Shown: positions 47,586 through 60,284, counted from the stretch's first letter. The stretch is 64,000 nucleotides of DNA from Didymodactylos carnosus (GCA_905250885.1 CAJNOQ010000074.1:17902-81901); one strand, 5' to 3'. The notes: generated by a model from the sequence alone, not told the origin. A program made the numbers and translations.

Positions 47586-49784
47586 GAACTAAAAATAGAT
47601 AATTAAATGAGCAACGTTATCTTGTTTTTTTGATTTGTTGTTATTGTTTTTATTATAGAATTAAAAATAAACAGATTGATTTAACGTGTGATGACATTTA
47701 TTTTTATTTTTTTTTTTGTTTTTTGTGTACAACAAGCAATAGATATTCGTAGTCAAACAAAATTTGAAAAAGTTTCAGCACAAAAAAAAAAAATTCTCTC
47801 TTTCAGTTTTAATCAACTTGTCGATTTTTACTTGTCGATCTCCGCTTTAATTAAACATCTGAACCATTGTCTTTTTTATCTTTTCATATCCTCCTCCTGC
47901 ATGGAGGAGACTCCATTAGGAAAAATTAATCTGCAGTCGAGTACAAGAGAGATCATAATATTCCATTACCACGCATCAATCTCGTTTCTCTTTGTTTTTT
48001 TTTTTATTATTTGTCTACATTTTTCTGTATTATGATGGCTGTTTGTTTTGTTCTGTCTGACGTTAAATCGAATTGCATTTTATTGTTTATCCTTTATTTT
48101 TTATGAAACAGAAAAACAGAGTATCGAGATGAGAAATGAATAAACATGTTTTTTTCCACTCTAAAAAATCTTAAATTGCTTTTATTGTTTTTTTTGCTAT
48201 TTCTGTTTGCATTCGCGTTATTGTCGTACAGATTATTCTTCTTATTTTTTTCTTATCTCTCGTTCTCTTGTTTTGTTTACAGTCTGTTTCGCGCAAATAC
48301 AGTTGAAAACGATACAGTACTAGAAGAAAAAAAAAACATTCAACGTGTTTCTGTATTTTTACTTTCTTTATCTTGAAATTATTGAAATTTTTCAATTCGT
48401 TTAAAATTGAGTGGTGCTAAACTCAATTTTATTTATGAGATATCAGAATGTATTTATAGGATGATATGAAGATTTTAACTGAATAGAACACGAAATAATA
48501 TGGAAAAAACGGATATAATCTATACAACAGATAGAATGAATAACTGCAAGTTTATAACAAAGTTAAGTTCATATGTTCAAATTTCGATTAATAGAAAAAT
48601 GGTTTTTGTGTTTTTCGATAGTTTCAGTTTAAAAAACTACAATGGAATATTTTTCCGCTTGTATTCTGACAAAATGAATAACGAGTAAAAGGAATGGTTT
48701 AACATAAGAATATGGAGATAAAAATTTATCTTTTTTTGCGAATTTGTTTAAAATATCATATGGGGTTATACTATAAATATTAATAATTTAGACAAAAATA
48801 AAATTTAGCTGTACGAAAATGAATGACAAAAGTTTAATTCATATGAATTATAGTCTGGATTTGAATTTCTGATTTTTACTCTTGTCTATCTTTGTTTCAT
48901 TATTTCAATCAAAATCAAATTTTTTATATAATAATCATATCCATGTTTGTCAAAATATCAATTATATATGCTACTTGATAATTGTTTATAATTTTTCTAG
49001 GGAAATTTGAGCACAACAGTTTACTCAATAATAAAAGATAGTTTTAAATGGCTGAATGTACATAAAATCGTGAAAGATCAACGATCCTACGAGACGAAAC
49101 GAGACGCGACGAAAATTTTCAAACGAGCTCTGTAAGACGATACAAAATGAAAATTTTCTTTCGTAGGATGCAATTTTCGTCCCATCCTGCCGACCTCTAG
49201 TACTTAAGCGAGCTTACAATACTTTTTTTTGTGATCTGTGAAAACGGTGATGAACTGTTCACAATGTTTTATTAACAAAAAGAGAAATGCGTTATTTGTA
49301 TTATTATCTTTCATCATTATACGAAGAGTATGACATTTTTGCGATTCTTTTTGTTCTATAGAATAATTACCATTTGTCGTTTTCGAATTTCTTTTCATTT
49401 TCCAAAAGATTTTTGTTCTTCGATTTTTCTGTTCGATCAACTGTTTGAGATTTTTATCTTCTCATTAATTTCCTGAGATGGCTTGTTATAGATTCTCTAA
49501 AGAGTTAGCAGAAAAGTGTCTAACATTTTTGTGAACATAGTGAAACGAGTCTCATGTGACATACTCTTTTAATTGCTCTACATTGATTATCATCATCTTG
49601 ATAGTCTTCACCAGTTAAGGCGATACGTTAGCGATCACTGACTGGAAACAAATTATGAAAATGTTTTCGAAAACCTGAAAACAAGCTCTTTTAAGGTGAC
49701 AGAACCAAAACTCAAAAAGCCTCCTATGGAACGGAGGAAAGAGCGCATCGTGTTTGCTTAGTTCAGACCAGTATTAGGAAAAAG
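47586..49784. other. LIS1 3' UTR and spacer
   Basis: LIS1 polyadenylation is likely after 47666-47671. Several Phe/Leu-rich frames here are translations of pyrimidine-rich DNA and are not accepted. Around 49088-49190 a GACGAAACGAGACG stretch and a later partial complement may be a decayed transposon end. Confidence 0.4.
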
Positions 49785-49945
49785 TTAAAGGAAACAGGTT
49801 TCTATGTGCTGGACTTATACGGTGAATCTCATCGAGCATCAGAAGAAATGTATTATTCAACAAATTATTAAACAGAAGAGAACAGAATGACGAATGAAGA
49901 TGTCGGAAACTCTATAGGAAGTACGCGGCGTTACAGTGAGAGGTT
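49785..49945 (+). repeat. Dispersed repeat B, plus copy
   Basis: About 160 bp similar to the minus strand at 58510-58700. Shared blocks include CAACAAATTATTAAACAGAAG, then an ATG frame whose translation contains SIGSTRRYSE. The upstream frame here (from about 49770) reads KLKETGFYVLDLYGESH before a stop. It is probably a transposon or gene fragment of unknown family. Confidence 0.7.
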
Positions 49946-49961
49946 TGTATGAACTATCTTG

Positions 49962-50421
49962 CAGTGGCGTAGCCAGGACTATTTTAAGGAAGAAATCTAA
50001 CATTTTTCAACCAAATCGCCAATTTTTTTATTTCTAAAATTGTTATCGTTTTACTCTATATCTTAGTGCTGGGTTATCTTAGAACTGTTTTTATTATATT
50101 TCATTTTTAGAGCAGCAAAAAGCTGAGTCCACATATAAATCTTTCTGTTCTTTATTCTTTACTGTGTTTTATTGTTTGCTAATCTTGCTACGAAAGCAAG
50201 AAAGGTGAACGTTTATCTATTCAAAAATCTTCCCCATTCCCTGACCATTATTTATTCTCTTAGAAAGTACAACGCCTACCGGTACTACATTTAAGATGGA
50301 TTGAGGATAAAAACAAGGTCAAACAAACACATGCCGCTGATAGCTGATATTTTATTCTATTCTTTCCAGTTAACTTTCCAAGGGGGAGGGAGCACATGTC
50401 TCTCCCTTGGCTACATCACTG
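49962..50421. mobile_element. Non-autonomous hAT-type MITE (460 bp)
   Basis: The left end CAGTGGCGTAGCCAGG pairs with the complement of the right end, CAGTGATGTAGCCAAGG. It is flanked by CTATCTTG (49954-49961) and CTATCTTA (50422-50429), an 8-bp target duplication with one change. The ends and duplication length indicate hAT. There is no transposase coding. Confidence 0.83.
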
Positions 50422-50706
50422 CTATCTTAAAACAGAGAAGTTTGCATTAAGTTTCTAATGGACTTACTTGTGAGTGTCGATTAGGATTTAACTATTACGG
50501 AGGTATGAATGAAGATGTGAATGAGTACTTTAATGCCTATTTATTTGTGCAGTAAAATTGAAAGTGACAATGATTGCATTCGAATGTAATAATTAGCAGA
50601 ATACAATAAAATAAATTCTGTGTAAAAAATCTCAACAGTAAAAAACAAAATTGTAAAATTCAAAGTTTGAAAACATGACATACAAACACAAGAAAACATG
50701 ACATAC

Positions 50707-50922
50707 ATAACGGGTGCTTTAGAATTAATCAGTCACTTAGTATTTTGCTCATATCTCAGCTGGATTTTATCCCCAAGCTTTATTGGTTTTTTAACAGATG
50801 CGACGTGTGTAGAGAATTTCACGACGCATCTTTTAAAAACTACAATAAAGCTTTGGGGATAAAATCCAGCTGAGATATGAGCAAAATACTAAGTGACTGA
50901 TTAATTCTAAAGCACCCGTTAT
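50707..50922. repeat. 216-bp near-perfect hairpin
   Basis: Arms 50707-50785 and 50843-50922 are identical reverse complements apart from one inserted base. The inner 57 bp also pair (GATGCGACGTG with CACGACGCATC), leaving a loop of about a dozen bases. It lies 80 bp past the FER stop codon, so it may fall in the FER 3' UTR. Confidence 0.93.
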
Positions 50923-51002
50923 ATGCAGCAGTAGAATAAAAAAATCATAAGTATTATCGACTGGTCTCTTCGTATCACAATAAATAAATAACGAATGTTT
51001 TT

Positions 51003-54000
51003 TCAAGATAACAAATTTTCTAACCCCGTGAAAATGCTTGTTTCTTTGGCGAAAATTTCTACAATTTGCTTAAAACTAGGACGATGCATGACTGGCATAA
51101 GCCAACAACGTGTCATTAATTTGTATATAAAGTCACTACATGCTGGTGGTTGTTTCAAACGTTCGCCTAAAAAAGATCTATAGATTTGAAAAAGGATATT
51201 ACGTTCTGCACTTGGAGAGCGTCCATGAGAAGATCAGGCAAACTAGTAGTAACTTATCACATGTCACACATTAACATGCTTTTTTCAAAATCAATTTTTT
51301 ATGATTTTATGTGAAAAAGTGAAAAATGATATAAATGGAAATTTTTAGACCTTCGAACCTCGAAACAGTCGCATTAAGAATTTTTCATCTAAAATTTCAT
51401 GATAAATTTTACATTCATCTGCGACCGTGTAATTTCACTTTTAACTTTACGGTTTCTTATCTGTTGTTTTCTAGAAATGCTTTATTCGAAAGAGCCAAAA
51501 AAACTCTCTAGGAACTGTAGTACTTACTCTTATTTGGCAATAAATATGATATATTATAACATCAAGAAGAAAGTTCAGATATAATAGTTTTGACTATGTG
51601 GACACTTCGAAGAAGAGAGTCCTATAAGATAAATTGGGCCACTTGCTCAAAGTTTCTCAATAAATGCTTTTTAGTTAAACGATATTTGTCATCCAATATG
51701 TGTTTCAAAAATATCTAACTCTAATTCTGGTATTATCTTGGATAATTTTGATGGTATTGCATATGTCATATTTTTTATTCAGCCCATAAGACTACAGCCC
51801 ATATCGTATAGAATTTTTTTTCATAGAATTGTCATTATTAATGAACAGATTTAAGAATACTAATCTAATTCATTACCGCAATGTACAAAAAATCACAGTC
51901 AAATGCTCAAGATCATAGAGCCTGCTGACTTTTAGTTATTGAAATGCAATTTTCGCATATGTTGTAGATGATGAGATGACTAATATCTTTTACCTAAAGA
52001 ATATTTCAGAAATTTACTACTGAAAAATATCAGAGATATGTCTTGGAAAACTCCATGTATTTGAATAGATCGGCCCGAATTGCCCCGAGTGAGAGATTCG
52101 GGCCCATTGGAAATGCTCGTCTTCGTTTGAATACTGTTCGAAAACTGAGCAGAGATTTTCAGGAGATTTTTTCTAATTCATTTGTCAAAAGTAAGACAAA
52201 TGTTGATTGTATCTTAATATTTCAATATCACTTTTATCTGATCAAAAATGGCTTAGATATACACTCAATACTGAGAAACTTTGAGCAAGTGGCCCAGTTT
52301 ACGTCATAGGACTCGATATTTTGAACGCTTTATGGTACTATGTACAAGGAGTTGCTCTGCTACTTCAGATAGTTACCTTTTCGTTATGAAAGTAACCGAA
52401 AAGAACTTGAAAAGTAACTTTGAACGAACTAAAAGCAACCTGATAGTTACTAGTTACTTGGTAAGTGAAAACTCGGTAGTTATCGTTACAAGAGTAATGG
52501 TATTTCGATACTTACCTGTTACTTTTGCAACTGATAACTTTTCCGTTTCTGTTCCGTTACTGTGTAATTTAAAGTGGCGGTAACTTTGACATCTCTATGT
52601 CAAACTAAATGAATGAATAAAAATCGTTCAAATGTCACATTCTGGCTCTGGCAAATAAAATTTTGCTCGACATAAACGAATAAAACGACATACTTCAAGA
52701 ACTCACTACTCGGGAATTTAGACCAGCCACTCTTCATAAAACACTCAAAATTCGACCAGTTTCAAGTTTGAAGGTCAAAATATTTGAGAGTTTTAGTCAT
52801 TTTATGTAGAAAATCACATAATATCATAAAAAAAGTCAATTTTTGTATGAAAGCGTTTCTCAATTTTTGGATCATGGACATTCCCTGAATAGATTTTACC
52901 TCGTTGGACATAGTCTATCACTTCATGATTAGCCAGGCCATTATAGGGGGTTTTAGCTTGGCTAAATATCTCCCATATTGTAACACCATAACTCCACACA
53001 TCACTTTTATGAGTATAGGGCTCGTCTAAACGTAAAACATGAGTGAACATCATGTTAATATGCTGTCTTTCTTCTCGCAGATTTTCAGTTGAGTTTTATT
53101 GAAGATGTCATGAAAAATATTTATCGCTCGAGGTAAAAGGACCTGGCGCTTTAAGTTCATCTGCTTGAAAATATAAAGCATACGTGCAAATAATTCAGCA
53201 GCCCACCACCTTGTTGGTACTGCTTTTAACGTCGAAAAATATTCTTCACCATGTTCTAAACATCTTGACAGACCAAAATCGGCAACTTTAACATTATCAT
53301 TTTTGTCCACTAAACAATTACGAGCGGCCAAATCACTAAAAAATAAACCTCAACAAAGATAAGTCTTATCAAGGTAGGCCAACAGTCTAAGATGGGATTC
53401 CTATTGAACTTTCCTTCTACTAACTTTACTTCAGTTTCGACTTTCGCTCGTCGTTCGCATAAGAATGTGTGCACTTTAAACAAAAAGCATCGTATACAAA
53501 ACCTAAAAAGGGCTTAGGGAAGTATTCCAAGCAGATACCCTTTTTAGTTTAGTAAAGTGATGTAGATAGCAGAGACTTCAAAAATCGTGTATGAAACAGG
53601 TTTCGTTTACAGGTAATATAGTCTTAAAAAAAGGTTTAGTAGAGACGTTTTAATGTCTATGATACCACATGTGAGGGTACAATTAGGGACAATTCTTGTC
53701 ATTTTTACCATAGAAACTTTTACTTAATCTTTTACTTTCATTCTAACTTTTTATTTTTCGACAGTTCTCCAGGACTTCATTGAAAGAAATTTCATAAAAT
53801 AATCTATTGAGATTACCGGTGTATAACTCGTTGCTGTTCAAGATAAGCCATTCCTTCAGCAATATCTCGACAAAATTTTGTTAATTGGTTTCGACTTGGC
53901 CCCTTTATAGCCTTTTTAAGATATTCATCCAAACTTCCTTCTAAATAATCATGATCCTTTAAGCAAGTTTCATCTCACTCTATTTGATAACACACTTTCA

Positions 54001-57000
54001 ACAAGTTCCATAACAATCATGATGGGATCTTTCATTGCGGCTATACCAATAAATTTGACAATGTTTTTATGATTATACTCCGATAACATTAATGCTTCTT
54101 TGATAAAGTTACTTCTTTCGTTTTGCATTTGTGCTGTAGGTTTATTTGGATTGGAAGGCATATGTAAAATTTTAACAGCTACATTTCGCTTTCTGTACTC
54201 TGCTTTCACTACTTGTCCAAAATTGCCCTGAATAGAGAACGTTTATCTTGCATATTTTATTAAATATGATCAGTAAACAGTTAAATATGATATAACTAAC
54301 TTGGCCAAGCTTTTCATTTTTGATAATTTCATCATTATCAATAATAAAACCGGGACGTTCAACAGGTCGAATAAGTTTTGTACCTTGAGGATAGCAGCAA
54401 CTATTATGAATAGAAACAGAAGTACTTTTTTTTTTGTTTTCTTACCATCTGTTTTTAATTCTTCTTTGCTGAGCAAATAATAATCGATTAGCTCTTTAAC
54501 GGATGGTTTAACCGCACCCCCATTTACAAATGAATATTTCTTAACAAATGAAATAAAGTATCAATGGACTGATACAAAAAAATAAGTAAATTTGTTTCTA
54601 CATACATTATTAGTAAAATTAATGACAAAATGTCGATCTTCGACTGCTGATGGATCATTTGAACGAGTCCACAGTAATGATAAAACGCATTGCTCTTTAT
54701 CATTAACTCTTACAAGGAAATCACCTTTTGCTTTTAGTTCTTTAGCAGCATCCTGTCGGGGCATGATGCCATGAAAATATGGTTGATCTTCAAGTTTATT
54801 TGTAAGCTAAATTAATGAATAGGTGAATTCTTTTTAAATTATATTCTGGTCTCCACATTTTTACCGATATCGGAGAAAATGTCACGCAATTATCCAGTAG
54901 TTGTCCACTAGTTGCTCCACTATCGCTGAGAGCATCTTCCAAAATCGATCGTACTTGACGTTGCCAGACTGATTTTGCTTGTAAACTTTCTATATTTTGT
55001 TCTTCAACGAATATATCTTTATGTACCTTATAGGAACTGTAAAATGAGTACATAAAAAAATGTGATAAAATAAACTAGAAATTATGTACTCTTCGCTATT
55101 TTTCACTTGACCAATTGCTTTCTGATTGATAGTAGTTGGTATCTGACAATTTTTTTCATTCGAACTCAGTGCTTTAAGTCTAAATGAGACAAGAAAATTT
55201 CTTAATCATTGTATAATATTTAAGATAATCATAATTGAACAAACTTGTCGTTTAAATCTTCAATTGTTAATATATCGGCAGCTATTTTATTTATATATAA
55301 ATCATCCACACCGGCTGTTTTCAACAAACTGTCATTGAATTCTTCTACACGTGCCGTTATGCGTTTACAACTAGAAAACCAATAAAAAATAAACATTAAT
55401 CGAAGAATTATTATTGTCAGCTATTTACTTCGAATTATTTTTACAAAATTCTAGATAACATGATTTTGGTTCGATAGGTTTTGTAATTTGATAAGTTTTA
55501 TCGACAATTGTTCTAAATTCTGTTCGCGTACAATCTGTATAATCGGCTAATTTTTCCAATATTGTCTTCCTAGAACAAAATCGAAACATGATCGATCTTT
55601 TTCTATTTAGAACAAATATTTATATATACCAGGAATTACTTAAAATATTTTGTGTATCTTCATGATAGGTTAGAAACCTTTTTATTGAATTTACATGTTG
55701 TCCTTCGACAAAATTCGTTTCATTCAATTTTAATATGTATTCGTTATGTATTAAATGTAAATCTTTTTTCACAGAGTGGCATTTTTGTTTTGCTTGTTGT
55801 TTAGCTTCTTCACTCTGTTTTGGATCTTGAACAAACAAAAATATAATGATTTAATTTCATATCTTTTTTAGAGTCATTCGGTTTTAGTCATGGCTTATTA
55901 CTTGTATTAATAGTACGAAATTTTGAAGTTGCCGCTGCCATGGCTTGTGCTTGTATCAGATATTTTGACTGAGTCTCGCTTAAACCATTTTGTGCCTAAA
56001 AACGGTCACGAATATAGTGTGGGAAATGAATAAAAGCTAATAAACTTATTTGATAAACTACAAAAAAGGTATGGTCATTAGTAATAACTACTAGAAAATA
56101 GCCTATGCAACTAAAGAAACAATCATCAAAAAGCCTTTTACCAATTTCTAACATAGTCTACATAGTTATAAACGTATCCTAACCTGGCCCATCATTTAAA
56201 TGTTAAGAAATAGTTGAATACCTATTAATTCTATGTACAAATGTTAATATATCTACATCACAGTATCTTTTCAATATTAAATGCTTTGAATCTATAGTAA
56301 ACAAACATAGCAAAGCTAGTGTTTGTTATACACAACTTGAGAATGTACCAAACGTAACGAGCAGCGCAGAATGAATGGCGGTCTCAGTATTCTCTTAATA
56401 TCACCTTCACTTTTTGTCCGTCTGAATTAATTTTTTTTTCATCATTCAATTCACTACAAACTCCTAGACTCAATATTTTTATTTACACTATTGCTATATT
56501 TTTAGATAATGAAAAGTAAAGACTTACAAAAACTTGTACTTTCTAAGTATCAAAATGGTGCTAATCCAAGGAAAATATTCCATCATTTAAGGGTACTCCT
56601 CCTCTCATTTTGGGCTTTCCGTAGAAATGCTGTGAAATAAAGACTAAAACTCACTAAGGTTTCATATTTTCAGAACTGACTGAAAACTTAATGGAGCACT
56701 TTTTCGTTTTTGTTTCAAGCTTTTAATTATTGCCGTTCCAGTTTCCAGAAAACTAAGTTTTTCATTGGATCACATCACGACTCCCTTAAATTTCATCCGA
56801 TCGAGTTAAACTTTTACCAGAGATACTCAAGGTTATACCGCAGAGCAATTGTATTTTAGACCTTTCTTTACCGAGTTACAAGCGACTGGACTCAGAACAA
56901 TTGAACGATGGTGCAAAATGGTCAGGGAGATCGGCTCTATCCAACTGTCACGTTCATCTGGCTGCCCGCATACTGTCCGGATAAAAGCAACCATTTAGAA

Positions 57001-58419
57001 AATTAAAGATCGATTAAAATGCAAAAAAAGAATATAAAATCGAAGAATTCAATGTTTCCAGAAGAAGCATTCAGCGGATATAGCAAAATGATCTGGGTTG
57101 TCAGGCATACAATTATTGAACCATTGTTTACAGATCAACACAAGGCCGCAAGAGTCAAATTTACAAATTGAGTTCAAAACAATTTTAACAAAGAACAAAC
57201 AATGAAAATGTTATTTTCTGATGAGAAAATGTTTGATCTTAATGGTGTTTACAATTTCCAAAATGATAGGAATCTGGGCAGTAGATCATACTACTGCAGA
57301 TAAAAACGGTGGGGTCAAACAACAACGAGGATAAAAAAAGTTATGGTATGGTTGGGAGTATGTTCAAAAGGCGTCTCACTATTGGTTATTTTTGAGAAAG
57401 ACAAGGTTACACACGCACGTTATATCAAAAAAGTGCTTCCAGTTGCTTTAAAATATGGAAACAAAGTATTCGGTGATGATGACAACAAGATGGTGCTAAG
57501 CCACATATTCATGCGTTTGTATTGCTTGTCAAAGAGTAATGGAGCATATCGTCGCTAATAAAAACATCTAATTTTATAGAGAATTGACTGCTGAATCTTT
57601 TAAAAAAAATAATTCAGACGGACAAAAAATAAAGGAGATATTAAGAGAATACTGAGACGGCCATTCATTCTGCGTCATCCGTTAGAAACACGCATCCTTC
57701 ACTAAGTCGTACCCAGCGTGATCAGTTCTAGCATTAGTTTCGAATAGAGCAAAGAAAACTAGTTAAGTTTGATATAAAGACTCTATAAAACTGAAGATTG
57801 AGAATTTTGAATATCGAGTGTCACAAGACCTGGTCCATCTCGCTGTTTTGTGGCAATAGTACAAAGTATAGCAGATTAGGTGATATATCGAATAAATATG
57901 AAAAAACATACTTCTCGTCTTTCGTTATCAAGACGTTTTTTTTCTTCGTCTAAATATTTTCGTGTGTCCAGTTTTTGTTTGATCAATTGTTCCAGATTAT
58001 CTTCTATAACATTCTTTTTGAAATTTTCCGCATTTGAAGTAATTAACGACGCCATTGTAGACCACTGCATGAATAAATCATGAGATGCCTAAATATATAA
58101 TTGTACCATTTTATGAAAGAATAATGGATCATTCAATGGATCTATCGATACTCACACTACTAATAGGATGCATTGATGGCCATTGTATTTTATTATCAAT
58201 ATATGCTGTTAATTCTTGAAGTTGCTGTGCATAGGCAGTATCAATTTCAATACGTTTGTACAATATTTTTTTTATTTCTTGTAAAACTTTGTATTCTTGT
58301 ACATGAAAATTGCTGAGTAAGCGAAAACCTTCGTCGGACTGAAAATTTTCAGCAATCGTGTATAAGACATTTTGTCGTTGATGAAATTCATCATTTCTAT
58401 AGGATCCACCGACGAACAT
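51003..58419 (-). CDS. FER: FER/FES-type non-receptor tyrosine kinase
   Basis: FER/FES kinases couple membrane curvature and adhesion to tyrosine phosphorylation. Sixteen exons, minus strand: 58419-58156, 58088-57912, 55995-55902, 55825-55630, 55569-55429, 55370-55245, 55179-55090, 55036-54865, 54806-54606, 54539-54446, 54383-54301, 54227-53996, 53940-53817, 53335-53184, 53025-52900 and 51166-51003. They give 811 residues (human FER 822). F-BAR and coiled-coil region: about 20-400 (FQSDEGFRLLSNF). SH2: 429-530 (FLVRV, R453). Kinase: glycine loop GNFGQVV after LGQ, K565, E590, HRDLAARN (D666), DFG (684-686), activation-loop Y697, and C-lobe CW...RP (R786). APE is AAE (710-712). The last exon is 1.7 kb away from the previous one. 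Start ATG lies just after an acceptor-like TTTTAG, so a noncoding leader exon is likely. Confidence 0.92.
51617..52314. mobile_element. TIR element in FER intron 15 (698 bp)
   Basis: About 42-bp ends, AGTCCTAT.AGATAAATTGGGCC onward on the left, match the complement of the right with four or five changes, including TGGGCCACTTGCTCAAAG. The interior has no recognisable transposase. No target duplication was found. It helps make this FER intron unusually long. Confidence 0.75.
52350..52600. repeat. GTAAC/GTTAC-rich repeat, possible old transposon
   Basis: At least eight GTTAC or GTAAC motifs occur in both orientations over 250 bp, and both ends carry AGTTACC-like sequence. This is reminiscent of sub-terminal repeats of hAT elements, but ends and duplication are unclear. 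It lies in FER intron 15. Confidence 0.4.
56357..57682 (+). mobile_element. Decayed mariner/Tc1-type transposon in FER intron 2
   Basis: Terminal inverted repeats of about 80 bp (CGCAGAATGAATGGC... on the left from 56365, complement ending at 57674) are flanked by TA at 56355 and 57683. Inside, the plus strand shows a helix-turn-helix-like start (near 56880), SDEKMFDLNG (around 57219) and MVWLGVCSKG (57343). A QDGAKPH-like block near 57487 lies in another frame. These correspond to mariner-family DDE transposase segments. Many stops and at least one frameshift make it inactive. It is antisense to FER, within a 1.9-kb intron. Confidence 0.87.
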
Positions 58420-58509
58420 GATTAGAAGTTTACTAAAACAGATATTTTCGTTATTGTTTTCTGTAAACAGGTGTATGTTGTGTCTAAGAGCTTTCTGTGA
58501 GTTAAACCC

Positions 58510-58700
58510 TAGTTCGCTATAACGACGCGTACTTCCTATAGAGTGTCTGACAACTTCATTCGCCATTCTGTCCTCTTCTGTTTAATAATTTGTTGGACAA
58601 TCCATTTTCACATTACTTTTGATTCTCAGTGAGATTCACCACATAAGCCCAGCATGTAGAAACATCTTTCCTTTAGACACGTTTCTATGAGCTATAATAA
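58510..58700 (-). repeat. Dispersed repeat B, minus copy at FER 5' end
   Basis: The reverse complement resembles 49785-49945. It contains an ATG frame with SIGSTRRYSE that happens to run in frame into FER exon 1. Because the same frame start occurs in an unrelated place, I treat it as repeat sequence and not as the FER N-terminus, though it could supply leader sequence. Confidence 0.65.
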
Positions 58701-60284
58701 AATTTGACCGATAAAAGTTTATTTCTCTTTACTTAATTATGACTTAAGTCTGAATTAAGCTAGATATCAAATTTCAGTTACATTCTAAATCTAGGCTAGT
58801 CTTGAGTTATTTGATGAAAACAATATAGAATATGTCTTAACCTTCTCCCCCAGAATAGAAGAGCATGGCTTTCTATTGCGTCCCAGTGGATCAAACTTTT
58901 TAGGGTGGCCTTTCAATCCGACCATCCAACCAAAATTTTCTAAAATTTTTCGAAACTCATAAAAAGCTTAAAATAATAATATTTGTCGTTTCACAACGAT
59001 TAACTAATTGGAGTGACAGTTAACTAATTGCATTCAACAATTGAGAACCCGTATTTTAGACTTCAACATCAATTCTGAAGATCGTTATACTTATTGTCTA
59101 GTTTCTATTGATTTGAGTGTAATGCAATTCGTCGCGATGAGAATTAAGAGATAAACCTAGATCCGTCCCTAATTACTTACACTCACTTCCGATGTCAGCG
59201 TGTCAAAGTAGATAAAAGTAGAAAATTCTATGTGTAAATACTGGAAAAATATTTCGATATTTACCTTCAGTTTTTTACGGAACATATATCAATTGTTGAG
59301 TTTTCTTGCTCACTCGTTTGAGACTACGGAATCGAGACAACAAAGGGAAAAGTAGAGTGGAAATTAAATTTTCAAAATGGAAGTCTATTTTAACCCCGAT
59401 CATTAAACAGCAGACGATTTTTTAACTAAACTACACAAGACTTATCAGCAAAAGCCTATCTCTTCTCTAGCCAATCATTTTGTAATTTATTTGAATTTAA
59501 AAATATTATCTATTAACCCTAAAACCCCTAATACAAAAATCCGAAAGCGATCAGGAAAGTCGTGTACGCTATTCTCAGAAAGTTGCAAAACTAGATTTAA
59601 GAACTTGTAGAATCAGGATGGATTGGTTTAGTGCTATATTTGTATCGAGGACCATGGTGTCAAATGGTACTACCATGGTGGTAGTAAGATTGTAGTGACG
59701 AATTATTATATCATAAGATCTCTCTGTATAGCAGCCCGTGAAGTGAATACTTGATATTTCATATGTAGCAAATGTATCCTAAAATGGAAACCCCAGTTTG
59801 CTTTCACATTCAGAACAAGAAATTGATGTTGAGTTTAAGTGGCTCGAAGAAAAGCACGAGAAGATTTGGTCCATCGAAGTTTTTCCAAAAGTCCATCGAA
59901 AAATATCTGAAACTAGCTCGCCCTGTATTGTACCTCTTTTGCCATAAATAGACGACTTATTTAGCTATATAGAATTCCTTAAAACATCTCAGATTTCGTC
60001 AATAACTTTGAAACTACATGTATCACACCACAATTTTTATTACATACGATATGGTCAAAATTTTATCTATGTATATAAAACTGTGTTGTCTCTTTCATGA
60101 CAGTAGAAATTTGATCGTGTTTCTCAGTTTCTTTTCTCTTTTTTTCTTCTATTTGCGTAATTGCTTATCTTTTTCTTCTTTTGCACCGTATTAAAACAAC
60201 AAAACTTTTATAAACTGTCCACAGCAGAGTTTAATATGAAACATTCGTCGACAATTAATGCTGGATGTATTACCATACCTTTCC
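58701..60284. other. Spacer upstream of FER
   Basis: Mixed AT-rich DNA. No coding region, RNA gene or long inverted repeat was recognised. A short ACCATGGTG / CACCATGGT-like cluster occurs near 59651-59683. Confidence 0.4.

Noticed and set aside
47688-48395. Several Phe/Leu-rich frames after LIS1
   Set aside because: They are translations of pyrimidine-rich UTR or spacer and overlap on both strands.
52804-52899. FER ending at the in-frame stop after exon 15, as a truncated kinase
   Set aside because: A correctly phased exon at 51166-51003 supplies the missing C-lobe and gives near-normal length.
58434-58566. In-frame upstream ATG extending FER by 49 residues (MANEVVRHS...)
   Set aside because: The same frame start occurs in repeat copy B at 49885, and an acceptor-like TTTTAG precedes the chosen ATG, so the extension looks like repeat sequence or leader.
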